Positions 1-6,070 of a stretch of DNA of 8,360 nt are shown here, piece after piece. Source of the stretch: JBAVQS01 sp049694275 (GTDB lineage Bacteria > Chloroflexota > Anaerolineae > UBA4142 > SHND01); assembly GCA_049694275.1 (NCBI GenBank), contig JBAVQS010000155.1:1-8360 (forward strand), in the 5' to 3' direction. The notes below the pieces were generated by a model, which ran no database searches, was not told where the DNA came from, and saw only the letters and a program-made list of their open reading frames with translations. The number at the start of each line of letters is the position of its first letter. Within the stretch, counting starts at the first letter, position 1. The position numbers and the translations under genes are program-made.

Positions 1-381
1 ATCATTCGCAACGAGAACGCCGACCAGGTTTATACCACGGCGTTCATGTGCGCGCTCTTTGAGAAAGAGGGGAATGACCTGTTCGACGTGCGCCAGGCGG
101 TCCTCGGCCACGTCCAGCAGGGCGGCAACCCGTCGCCCTTTGATCGCATCCAGGCCACCCGCCTCGCCGCGCGCTGCGTCGAATTTCTCGTCCAGCAGGC
201 CGGCAAGCCCGCGCCTTCGTGCGCGGCCATCGGGCTCCAGGGCGGCAAGACCGAATTCACCAGCCTCGGCGACATTCCGCTGTTGATGGACCATCAAGCA
301 CAGCGGCCGGTCGAAGAATGGTGGATGGCCCTGCGCCCGCTCGCCAAGCTGATGGCGCACGCGCCGGCAACGGGACAGTAG
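1..381 (+). CDS. pfkA: 6-phosphofructokinase, C-terminal end (5'-truncated by window edge)
   Basis: Frame 1 is open from base 1 to a TAG stop at 379-381, giving the last 126 residues of a longer protein; the ATG at 46 is internal. The peptide matches the end of a phosphofructokinase, which transfers phosphate from ATP to fructose 6-phosphate in glycolysis in the cytoplasm. Visible motifs are IIRNENADQVYTTAF, then FDVRQAVLGHVQQGGNPSPF followed by DR, and near the end EEWWMALRPLAKLM. The second motif corresponds to the family's GHxQRGGxPxxxDR motif, but with Gln in place of the substrate-contacting Arg. That change, with the RNE..YTT and WW.LRP.L motifs, is how I remember the C-terminal (allosteric) half of the double-length eukaryotic-type enzyme. 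I infer a two-halved protein of roughly 750 residues whose catalytic half lies upstream of the window. ATP versus pyrophosphate use cannot be judged from this piece. It is convergent with the exporter operon. Confidence 0.9.
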   Translation: MIRNENADQVYTTAFMCALFEKEGNDLFDVRQAVLGHVQQGGNPSPFDRIQATRLAARCVEFLVQQAGKPAPSCAAIGLQGGKTEFTSLGDIPLLMDHQAQRPVEEWWMALRPLAKLMAHAPATGQ

Positions 382-419
382 GCACAAGGACTGGGGCAGG
401 CACAAGGCACTGCCCCTAC
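378..419. repeat. GTAGGGGC-type inverted-repeat element between convergent genes
   Basis: The stretch begins inside the phosphofructokinase stop codon region. GGGGCAG (393-399) and CTGCCCC (410-416) form a 7-bp stem with a 10-base loop. The element ends are also inverted: GTAGG at 378-382 and CCTAC at 415-419. Inside it AGGCACAAGG occurs twice (380-389 and 398-407). On the minus strand it begins GTAGGGGCAG, the same ten bases seen at 3107-3116. I recall short GTAGGGGC-type elements being dispersed in Chloroflexota and cyanobacterial genomes, which I cannot verify here. There is no T-run after the stem on either strand, so it is not a textbook intrinsic terminator, though a hairpin between two convergent genes could still slow readthrough. 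Confidence 0.55.
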
Positions 420-433
420 GGAACGACGCGCGC

Positions 434-1249
434 TCAACTGCTCGCGCTCGAATAGGACCGGATTGCAAAATTCCAAAACCGGTTCGAGCCCACAAACAAG
501 AGCGTTGCCAGAGCGAGCGCCCACCACACCGGCGCGCCATCGGTCCGGTTGAGAAACGTCTCGACGGGATACGTGGTGATAAAGGCGATGGGGATCACGA
601 ACGTCAAAAAGGCGCGGACCCAGCCCCGATAGACCGAGATGGGAAAGCGGCCCGCCTCATAGAACGCGCCAAACAGCTCGGTGAGGTTGTCCACCTTGAT
701 GAACCAGAACGCCAGCGTGACCATCATGAGCCACATCGAATAGACGATGACAGTCGCAAACGCCACCATGAGGACAAAGTTAAGCATCTGCCCTGCCGTC
801 GGCGTGATATTCAGTCGGTTGAGGGCATACGCGATGAGCGCCAGCCCCGCCGCAATATCAAACAGCCGCCAGACGACGATTGAGCGCAGGCTCGCATAGA
901 ACTGGGCATCGATCGGCTTGGTCAGCACGAAATCGAACGTGCCATCGCGCACCTGCTCGATGATCGTGGTGACATTCGGGCGAAAGAAAGCCTCGATCAC
1001 GCCGGTGAACATGGCATAGAGGCCGATCACCATGAGCATCTCGTCATACGTCCAGCCGCCGACGGTGCTCCGGACGTTGAACAGAATCGTCGCGCCGAGA
1101 ATGCTCCACGCCATCCACGACAGGCTCATCACCACGTTCAACAGGAAATTCACGCGGTATTCCAGCTCGCGCAGAATGCTAAAGCGATAAAAGATGGCGA
1201 GTAGTCTTAGGTAGCGCATAATCCAATTCTGAATTCTGAATTTCCTCAA
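434..1249 (-). CDS. ABC-2-type exporter permease, second subunit (COG3694/PF06182-like)
   Basis: A 271-residue membrane protein, about the usual length for this family. Hydrophobic segments lie near residues 35-57, 71-88, 124-144, 154-180, 210-230 and 241-256, giving about six membrane spans. Family-like stretches are VRDGTFDFVLTKPIDAQF (100-117), FWFIKVDNLTELF (181-193) and RFPISVYRGW (201-210) leading into a proline-containing span and TTYPVETFL. It should pair with the upstream permease and the ATPase to form an exporter in the cytoplasmic membrane; the substrate is unknown. The longest start is a TTG at 1249 that overlaps the previous gene's stop by four bases (TTGA), suggesting translational coupling. 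The ATG at 1219 gives 261 residues beginning MRYLRLLAIF, which fits the usual N-terminus better. Neither start has a convincing Shine-Dalgarno. The 30 bases between them contain repeated AGAATT units. Confidence 0.88.
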   Translation of the reverse strand: MRKFRIQNWIMRYLRLLAIFYRFSILRELEYRVNFLLNVVMSLSWMAWSILGATILFNVRSTVGGWTYDEMLMVIGLYAMFTGVIEAFFRPNVTTIIEQVRDGTFDFVLTKPIDAQFYASLRSIVVWRLFDIAAGLALIAYALNRLNITPTAGQMLNFVLMVAFATVIVYSMWLMMVTLAFWFIKVDNLTELFGAFYEAGRFPISVYRGWVRAFLTFVIPIAFITTYPVETFLNRTDGAPVWWALALATLLFVGSNRFWNFAIRSYSSASS

Positions 1250-2037
1250 GCCCCGAAGGCGCTAAACTGCTTGAGCCCCTTGCGCCACACGAACAGATAA
1301 AGCAGATAGAACACCAGCACCCACCCCAGGCCGACGGCGAACCCTATCCCGAGATCGGTCATGCTCAGCCGCCCCTGTAACAACTCGACCGGGAACGAGA
1401 GCATGAACCGGAACGGGAGGAACCGCGCAATCGCATCCAGCGGATGGGGCAGCAGGTCAATGGGCGCAACGGTCCCACCAAAGAGCAGGAAGAGCATCCA
1501 CTGAATATCAATGAGGGTGAGCGCCTGCGAAATCCAGAACGCCAGCAAGCCCATTACATATTGGATCATATAGCGCAGGAACCAGGCCATCGCCAGCGCG
1601 ACCAGGAACAGGAGGATATTTAATGGCGTCAGCACATAGTTAACGCCGGGCACGAGCAGCGCCGCCAGGACGACGAGGGGCGTCAGCACGATCACGCGCA
1701 TGAGCTTGTCGGACAGGTTGAACGCAATATACTCGTGGATCGGGTTGAGCGGGTGGAGCAGCTTGACCGACAGGTCGCCGTGCCGGATGTCGTTATCCAG
1801 GTCGTACGCCACCCAGACGGTGGTCATCTCGCGCACATAGAGCCCCAGCAGGTAATACGCGACAAAATCGGAGGCCGTATAGTTTCCCACCGGCCCATCC
1901 TGGGCGAGCGAGAGCCACACCGCCATCATCACCAGCGGGAACGACGCGGTCAGCACCCAGATCAACATGCTCACGCGATATTCGAGCATGATGCCCATGC
2001 TGCGGCGGAGCAGCGCCAGGTACTTGTTCAGCATCAC
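1246..2037 (-). CDS. ABC-2-type exporter permease, first subunit (COG4587-like)
   Basis: A 263-residue integral membrane protein with about six hydrophobic spans (near residues 23-44, 57-77, 112-130, 136-160, 163-190 and 228-251). Family-like segments include the loop KLLHPLNPIHEYIAFNLSDK (92-111) and APIDLLP (191-197) followed by FLPFRFMLSFPVELLQGR (206-223). These resemble the permease that accompanies the COG4586-type ATPase and a COG3694-type second permease. It is the middle gene of the three-gene set. The first possible codon is GTG at 2037, overlapping the ATPase stop by four bases (GTGA). An ATG follows immediately at 2034 and overlaps that stop by one base. A purine-rich GGAAGAGGAG lies just before both, inside the end of the ATPase gene, so the two starts cannot be separated. 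Translational coupling to the ATPase is likely. The substrate cannot be inferred. Confidence 0.88.
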   Translation of the reverse strand: MMLNKYLALLRRSMGIMLEYRVSMLIWVLTASFPLVMMAVWLSLAQDGPVGNYTASDFVAYYLLGLYVREMTTVWVAYDLDNDIRHGDLSVKLLHPLNPIHEYIAFNLSDKLMRVIVLTPLVVLAALLVPGVNYVLTPLNILLFLVALAMAWFLRYMIQYVMGLLAFWISQALTLIDIQWMLFLLFGGTVAPIDLLPHPLDAIARFLPFRFMLSFPVELLQGRLSMTDLGIGFAVGLGWVLVFYLLYLFVWRKGLKQFSAFGA

Positions 2038-3083
2038 TCCTCTTCCTTGTCCTCATCCGTAATGCCCAGCTCTTTCCGCCGCCGGGCGGCCTCTTCAAAC
2101 ACTTTGGTAATCACATCCTCGATGGGCGGGTCCTCGATGGAGACGTCGACCACCGGCAGCTCGGCCAGCATCCGCGCCGCAACCTCAGAGGTGGCCGCCC
2201 GCGACACGAGCAGCTCCACCTTTTGCCCGCGCACATGCACCACCTCGCCATACGCCGCCAGGGAGCGTCCATCCAGCAGCGTGGCGAGCTCGACGCGGAT
2301 TAGCTTTTGCGGGGCCATCCGCTCGGCCAGTTCATCCAGCCCGCCATCATAGAGCAGCTTGCCGTGATCAATCACGACGACCCGCCGGCAGAGCGCGGTC
2401 ACATCCGCCATATAGTGGCTCGTCAGAATCACCGTGGCACGATGCCGCCGGTTGTATTCGGCGATGAACTGGCGAATCTTGCTCTGCATCGTCACGTCGA
2501 GCCCGATGGTCGGCTCGTCGAGAAAGAGCACCTGCGGGCGATGAAGCAGCGCCGCCGCGAGCTCGCACTTCATCCGCTCGCCGAGTGAGAGCTTGCGCAC
2601 CTGCTTTTTGACCAGCCCGCCCAGGTCCAGCAGTTCCGTCAATTCCCCGAGCGTCGCCTTGAATTGTTCGTCGGGAATCTCGTAAATCGCCTGGTTGACC
2701 AGGAACGTCTCCATCGCCGGCAGGTCCCACGACAGTTGCTGCTTTTGCCCCATGACGAGCGTAATCTGCCGCAAATAATCGGCGCGGCGCTCTTGCGGCT
2801 TGTAACCGATCACGCGCACCTCGCCGTGCGTCGGATACAGCAGGCCGGAAAGGACCTTGAGCGTCGTCGTCTTGCCCGCGCCGTTCGGGCCGAGAAAGCC
2901 GACGATCTCGCCCCTTTCAATCCCGAACGACAGGTCGTCCACCGCCTTGACATCCGTATATTTGCGCCGGATGAAGGACTTTACGCTCCCGGCAAACCCG
3001 GGCTCTTTCTGGTGGACCTGATAGTACTTGGAAAGATGCTGGACAGAAATTACATCATTGCTTGTCGCCAGAGTCTGAGCCAA
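2034..3083 (-). CDS. ABC transporter ATP-binding subunit (COG4586-like)
   Basis: A 349-residue nucleotide-binding subunit with every core motif: Walker A GPNGAGKTT (65-73), Q-loop Gln113 in MGQKQQLSWDLP, signature LSLGE (165-169, a variant of LSGGQ), Walker B VLFLDEPT (185-192), D-loop GLD (194-196) and H-loop His223 in TSHYM. The stretch EPGFAGSVKSFIRRKY ahead of the Walker A core and the LSWDLP motif are features I associate with the COG4586 group, whose genes sit beside two ABC-2 permeases, as here. A C-terminal region of about 100 residues follows the core and ends in a charged DEDKEEE tail. The start is TTG at 3083: an in-frame TAG lies two codons upstream, no in-frame ATG or GTG occurs near the N-terminus, and GAGAGG sits nine bases before the TTG. 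The gene begins 29 bp after the preceding lipoprotein gene, with no terminator visible between them. Confidence 0.92.
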   Translation of the reverse strand: MAQTLATSNDVISVQHLSKYYQVHQKEPGFAGSVKSFIRRKYTDVKAVDDLSFGIERGEIVGFLGPNGAGKTTTLKVLSGLLYPTHGEVRVIGYKPQERRADYLRQITLVMGQKQQLSWDLPAMETFLVNQAIYEIPDEQFKATLGELTELLDLGGLVKKQVRKLSLGERMKCELAAALLHRPQVLFLDEPTIGLDVTMQSKIRQFIAEYNRRHRATVILTSHYMADVTALCRRVVVIDHGKLLYDGGLDELAERMAPQKLIRVELATLLDGRSLAAYGEVVHVRGQKVELLVSRAATSEVAARMLAELPVVDVSIEDPPIEDVITKVFEEAARRRKELGITDEDKEEE

Positions 3084-3092
3084 TCGCTATTG

Positions 3093-3098
3093 CCTCTC
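3093..3098 (-). promoter_or_regulatory. Ribosome binding site deciding the TTG start of the ATPase
   Basis: GAGAGG on the minus strand lies nine bases before the TTG at 3083. It supports TTG as the true start, since the frame closes with TAG two codons further upstream and no ATG is available nearby. Confidence 0.5.
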
Positions 3099-3106
3099 GT
3101 GGGCGG

Positions 3107-3116
3107 CTGCCCCTAC
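3107..3116 (-). repeat. Second copy of the GTAGGGGCAG motif, at the lipoprotein/exporter junction
   Basis: On the minus strand this reads GTAGGGGCAG, identical to the ten bases at 410-419 in the same orientation. The TAG inside it is the stop codon of the Ig/NBR1 lipoprotein gene. It continues as CCGCCCACGAGAGG, so GGGC and GCCC can form a small 4-bp stem with a 4-base loop. There is no T-run, so I do not call it a terminator. It may be a remnant of a dispersed repeat. Confidence 0.4.
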
Positions 3117-4831
3117 TTTTTGCAAACACCCGGCGCAGACGATCCGTCACGCCAACCACACCATTCGTAAGTATTGTTAAAATCTCCCTGGAATTGCAAG
3201 GAGGTGTAGATGGGCAAATAAAAAACCAGAGGCCCCGTCGTGCCCGTGCGATAGATGTAGGTTCCGGTCAAGACCACATAATCTCCCAGGTAGGTAACCC
3301 CGCCGGACACGGTCCCGTTGCAATAAGTGCCGGTCACCGTAGAGCCGCTCTGAGTCAAAATGACGACGCAGGAGACATCCGGCGCCGGGCCAAGCTGGGT
3401 ATCCCAGCGTCCGCTAAATCCGCAGCCATCAGGGAACGAGGCGCCCGTGGTGGCGCCGCACCATTGGTTTGTTGTATTCCAGGTACCGGTAAAAGTGTTG
3501 CCACGCGGACCCAGCGTGAATTGAATCGGGCCGGCGCCGGCGTCGTGTGTGCCGGTGAGGACGTTGCCGCTCACCGTGCCCGCGATCGTGCTGCTGGTCC
3601 CCAGCGCCACGTTGTGGAACGTGCCGGTCACGTTCGCTTCACTCTGGGACAAATCCATGTACCCAAAGTTATCCTCCCAGTGCCCGGCAAAGTTGCCGAC
3701 GACGGTAATCGTCACCGTGGACTTGGTTACGCCGCCCGGGCCGGTCGCCGCCAGGGTATAAGTGGTTGTGGCATTGGGCGAGACTGTTTGCTTGCCGGGC
3801 GCAGTGACCGGACCGAACGTGGGATCGAGCGTGACACTCGTGGCGTTGCTGATCGCGCCCCAACTCAGTACGGCCGAGTTACCGGCAGGAAGTGTGCAAG
3901 GTTTACAAGTGAAAGAAGAGATAACCGGCGCACCCGGCATGGGGGTACTGGTCGGGGTCGAGTTGTCCGGCGTACTGGCGCTGACAACAGTAATTTGCAT
4001 CGTGAGCGTATCCCCCCAAAATACGCCATCTGCCCCGCGCAGACGCCAGCTTGCCAAGAACGAGGTGGAGGCTGCCGGCGCTTTCATGGGCACAGACAAG
4101 TCGGCGACGCCGCCGGGCGCGAGCGCGGGGACCGTCGCCGCGCCAGTGCTCAGATCTGTCCCTGCCGTCAAGACCAGCGTGGAGGCGGCATTCCAGGGGC
4201 AGGTTCCATTATTGCGAACGCGCCAGGTCTTGACAAAAGTCGCGCCCGGTTGGATGACCGCGCCATCCGGAATCGTGACATCGGCGACATATTGCGCGCG
4301 GAATACGCACCCGGCCGTCGCCGTCGCGGTTACCGTCGTTGCCGGCGTCGTCGCGCTGACGGGCGCACTCGTCGCGGTCTGCGCGGCGGTTGTGGGCAAC
4401 GGTGTCACCGTGGCGACAGGGGCGGTCGGCGTGCCGGCGACGGCAACCGCGGCCGTTTCCTTGACCGTAATCGTAATGCCCGTGTCGGCATAGGCGCCCG
4501 TGCTGTTGTACGCCCGTACGACCAGGGTATGATTGCCCACGCCGGCGGCTTGCCACCGTTGAACCACCGAGAATTGAGATTGGCCCTGGGCCACCGGGCT
4601 CGGATCGGTATGCACCGTCGCCCCATCGACCTGCAGTTCGACGCGCGTCACCCCCTGCGTATCAGTCGCCGTCGATTTTACCTCGACCTGATCCCCAACG
4701 GCCACCTCGCTGGCGCTGAGCGGCGAGGTGATCACGACCGTCGGCTTGCTCGCACTGCCGGACGACTGGCAACCACCGATCAACATTCCAGCCATGAAAA
4801 CGGTAATAAGAATGAACAGTTTAGAATACAT
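3113..4831 (-). CDS. Multidomain lipoprotein: Ig, NBR1-like Ig, Ig-like and duplicated C-terminal WCG domain
   Basis: A 572-residue predicted lipoprotein. It opens with a lipoprotein signal peptide MYSKLFILIT...LIGGC, with Cys21 as the lipidated residue. Next come a bacterial Ig-like domain (about 29-124), a Thr/Pro/Ala-rich linker (125-173) and an NBR1/FW-type Ig domain (174-283). The NBR1 domain is recognised by IPDGAVIQPGATF, KTWRVRNNGTCPW, an APGG turn and SWRLRGADGVFWG, with Cys175 and Cys211 placed to form a disulfide. After a short linker there is a third Ig-like domain (300-378) carrying an unusual CKPC (309-312). The C-terminus is a tandem repeat (379-471 and 472-570), each unit ending in a WCG...G...P..C motif. 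It should sit on the outer membrane face and bind or scaffold something; no catalytic motif is visible. I chose ATG 4831 because AAAGGTAGG lies six bases upstream and a good promoter lies before that; the longer TTG frame to 4897 would run through the promoter. Confidence 0.85.
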   Translation of the reverse strand: MYSKLFILITVFMAGMLIGGCQSSGSASKPTVVITSPLSASEVAVGDQVEVKSTATDTQGVTRVELQVDGATVHTDPSPVAQGQSQFSVVQRWQAAGVGNHTLVVRAYNSTGAYADTGITITVKETAAVAVAGTPTAPVATVTPLPTTAAQTATSAPVSATTPATTVTATATAGCVFRAQYVADVTIPDGAVIQPGATFVKTWRVRNNGTCPWNAASTLVLTAGTDLSTGAATVPALAPGGVADLSVPMKAPAASTSFLASWRLRGADGVFWGDTLTMQITVVSASTPDNSTPTSTPMPGAPVISSFTCKPCTLPAGNSAVLSWGAISNATSVTLDPTFGPVTAPGKQTVSPNATTTYTLAATGPGGVTKSTVTITVVGNFAGHWEDNFGYMDLSQSEANVTGTFHNVALGTSSTIAGTVSGNVLTGTHDAGAGPIQFTLGPRGNTFTGTWNTTNQWCGATTGASFPDGCGFSGRWDTQLGPAPDVSCVVILTQSGSTVTGTYCNGTVSGGVTYLGDYVVLTGTYIYRTGTTGPLVFYLPIYTSLQFQGDFNNTYEWCGWRDGSSAPGVCKK

Positions 4832-4837
4832 ACCATA

Positions 4838-4846
4838 CCTACCTTT
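4838..4846 (-). promoter_or_regulatory. Ribosome binding site of the Ig/NBR1 lipoprotein
   Basis: AAAGGTAGG on the minus strand, six bases before the ATG at 4831. It fixes the start immediately before the signal peptide and argues against the longer open frame. Confidence 0.7.
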
Positions 4847-4868
4847 GAAATTGTGACAAGCAGGACGG

Positions 4869-4897
4869 ATTACAGAGTGCTCGACATGCCCCGTCAA
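4869..4897 (-). promoter_or_regulatory. Sigma70-type promoter for the Ig/NBR1 lipoprotein (and probably the exporter)
   Basis: On the minus strand TTGACG (4897-4892) is followed by a 17-base spacer and TGTAAT (4874-4869), each matching the consensus hexamer at five of six positions. Transcription would begin near 4862, giving a leader of about 30 bases with the Shine-Dalgarno in place. It lies just downstream of the terminator at 4914-4948, so this gene appears to form a new transcription unit that may continue into the ABC exporter genes. Confidence 0.65.
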
Positions 4898-4913
4898 GAG
4901 GTTATTGCGAACA

Positions 4914-4948
4914 AAACCCGAAGGGTCTTTTGGCGAACCTTCGGGTTT
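4914..4948 (-). terminator. Rho-independent terminator after the cysteine-hydrolase lipoprotein
   Basis: Read on the minus strand, AAACCCGAAGG and CCTTCGGGTTT form a perfect 11-bp stem around a 13-base loop, and the transcript continues as TGTT, giving a T-rich tail TTTTGTT with the end of the stem. It begins 11 bases after the TAA stop at 4960. The hairpin is symmetric, but the plus-strand tail is poorer (TTTGAAAC), so termination is best supported for the minus strand. Confidence 0.85.
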
Positions 4949-4959
4949 GAAACTGCCGC

Positions 4960-5907
4960 TTACGGTAGACTGAACTGCGGGTCGATCCGTCCCACAGCCA
5001 GCGGGCGCGTCGCCGCATCATAGTACGTCGAATCGGTAAAATCGCTCCAGGTATAGCCGACAAGCGTCCCGCCATTGTCGGTATACAGGCGCATCACGCC
5101 CTGACCCACCCCATCGTGATAACTGCCATCGGCGAGCCGCCGCGTGTCCGCCTTGCCGTGCCCCGATTCGCTGGAATCGATGACCGCCACATCCCACTGT
5201 CGCGTATCGTTCACAAGGGGTTTGGTCGCGGGGTGGGGCTGCGGCGCGGCGGCGGCGAGCAGGACATGTCCCGTATTATCGCCAGGCGCGCTGTTGAGAT
5301 AACGGATGACGATCAGGTCGCCGGCCTGGAGGTCTGCGATCCGGGTTACGGGCGTCAGGCCGCGCCGGTTTCCGATCGCGGCAAAATAGTCTTTGGCGAG
5401 CGGACGCCGCGCGCCCAACCACTGCGCAAAATCCACCGGCGTCAGCCCAAAAGTCTGGGTCAAGAGCGCATTCATCCAACCACTGCAATCCGCATAACTG
5501 ACATAGTCGGTTGCGCCATTGACGCCGGCCCAGGTGACGAGAATGTCCTTGTGCTGATAAGAGGTATTGGACGATTGAACATTTTGCACCATCAGCCGCG
5601 CCCAGGCCAGCGGCGACTGATTGGGAGAGGCAAAGATCATCCGCGTCGCAGGCCGGGTCACAACGGGCAAAGCCGCCACATTGGTCGCCGTCGCCAGTGG
5701 AACGCTGGGAGCGACGGTGATCGCCGGCGCAGCGGGCGATTGCGACCCCTGGTGGGATGGAGAAAATATGAGCGTCTGCGTCGCCTCCGGCGGGGTTGAA
5801 ACCGGACTGGGGGCAGGCGACGGTGCGGTACACCCGGCAAGCAGGAGCACGAGTCCGAGCAGAGCAACAATATGCATTTCTCTTGGCCTGGCGTTTACAT
5901 GGTTCAT
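4960..5907 (-). CDS. Lipoprotein with predicted NlpC/P60-like cysteine hydrolase domain
   Basis: A 315-residue predicted lipoprotein: signal peptide with lipobox LAGC (Cys26), a Pro/Ser/Thr/Ala-rich linker (about 27-95), then a globular domain (about 97-310). Cys141 in SYADCSGWMNALL sits at the start of a helix, as in papain-fold NlpC/P60 enzymes. It is followed by AGDLIVIRY and His214 in NTGHVLLAAA, then a possible third polar residue Asp244 in VAVIDSS with a nearby GHGKADTRR. This Cys-His-Asp order suggests a cell-surface hydrolase of amide bonds, perhaps in peptidoglycan; the substrate is inference only. ATG 5907 gives an n-region with Arg7 and Arg9 but no Shine-Dalgarno. ATG 5877 (MHIVALLGLV) follows a weak AAGAGAA but lacks positive charge. 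The predicted promoter would start transcription only a few bases before 5907, so 5877 remains possible. A strong terminator follows, so it is probably transcribed alone. Confidence 0.82.
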   Translation of the reverse strand: MNHVNARPREMHIVALLGLVLLLAGCTAPSPAPSPVSTPPEATQTLIFSPSHQGSQSPAAPAITVAPSVPLATATNVAALPVVTRPATRMIFASPNQSPLAWARLMVQNVQSSNTSYQHKDILVTWAGVNGATDYVSYADCSGWMNALLTQTFGLTPVDFAQWLGARRPLAKDYFAAIGNRRGLTPVTRIADLQAGDLIVIRYLNSAPGDNTGHVLLAAAAPQPHPATKPLVNDTRQWDVAVIDSSESGHGKADTRRLADGSYHDGVGQGVMRLYTDNGGTLVGYTWSDFTDSTYYDAATRPLAVGRIDPQFSLP

Positions 5908-5920
5908 AATTCAGAGGCAA

Positions 5921-5949
5921 ATGATAGGCGATAGTACCCGACCTGTCAA
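5921..5949 (-). promoter_or_regulatory. Sigma70-type promoter for the cysteine-hydrolase lipoprotein
   Basis: On the minus strand a perfect TTGACA (5949-5944), a 17-base spacer and TATCAT (5926-5921, five of six consensus). The predicted transcription start is near 5914-5912, only about 5-7 bases before the ATG at 5907 and about 36 before the ATG at 5877. This bears directly on which start is used. Confidence 0.65.
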
Positions 5950-5985
5950 TAGGCTCCGCGCGCCATGCACCTGCAAGACGCGTTC

Positions 5986-6014
5986 TTTTCACGTATGAAC
6001 CTCTGCGGTATAAT
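5986..6014 (+). promoter_or_regulatory. Sigma70-type promoter for the TPR/PAS sensor
   Basis: A consensus TATAAT at 6009-6014 is preceded by a 17-base spacer and TTTTCA at 5986-5991 (four of six). The predicted start near 6021 leaves a leader of about 65 bases before the ATG at 6087. It points away from the minus-strand promoter at 5921-5949 with 36 bp between their -35 boxes. I see no clear operator palindrome between them. Confidence 0.6.
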
Positions 6015-6070
6015 GTCGTCTTGCTTGCCAAGAATCCTTCTATTCTCTATAACTTGACCTCATGATAGAC

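Noticed and set aside
393..416. Intrinsic terminator for the phosphofructokinase gene
   Set aside because: The 7-bp stem is GC-rich but is followed by ACGGAAC on the plus strand and has no T-run on either strand, so I list it as a repeat element only.
1735..2352. A 205-codon plus-strand open frame across the permease/ATPase junction
   Set aside because: His/Arg- then Ser-rich, crosses two well-supported genes on the other strand, and has no recognisable domain.
3762..4493. A 243-codon plus-strand open frame with hydrophobic Ala/Val stretches
   Set aside because: It is antisense to the linker and NBR1-like region; the Val/Ala-rich composition is the complement of the Thr/Ala/Pro linker codons. 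No start signal or family resemblance.
4832..4897. N-terminal extension of the Ig/NBR1 lipoprotein from a TTG at 4897
   Set aside because: The TTG is the first three bases of the -35 hexamer TTGACG, and the extension would place the signal peptide internally. ATG 4831 has a good Shine-Dalgarno.
3062..5023. A 653-codon open frame on the plus strand opposite the Ig/NBR1 lipoprotein
   Set aside because: Its product is Arg/Gly-rich and low in complexity with no domain features, and it overlaps a minus-strand lipoprotein with signal peptide, Shine-Dalgarno, promoter and clear domains. It also runs through the terminator and promoter region at 4869-4948. It is an antisense shadow of a GC-rich gene.
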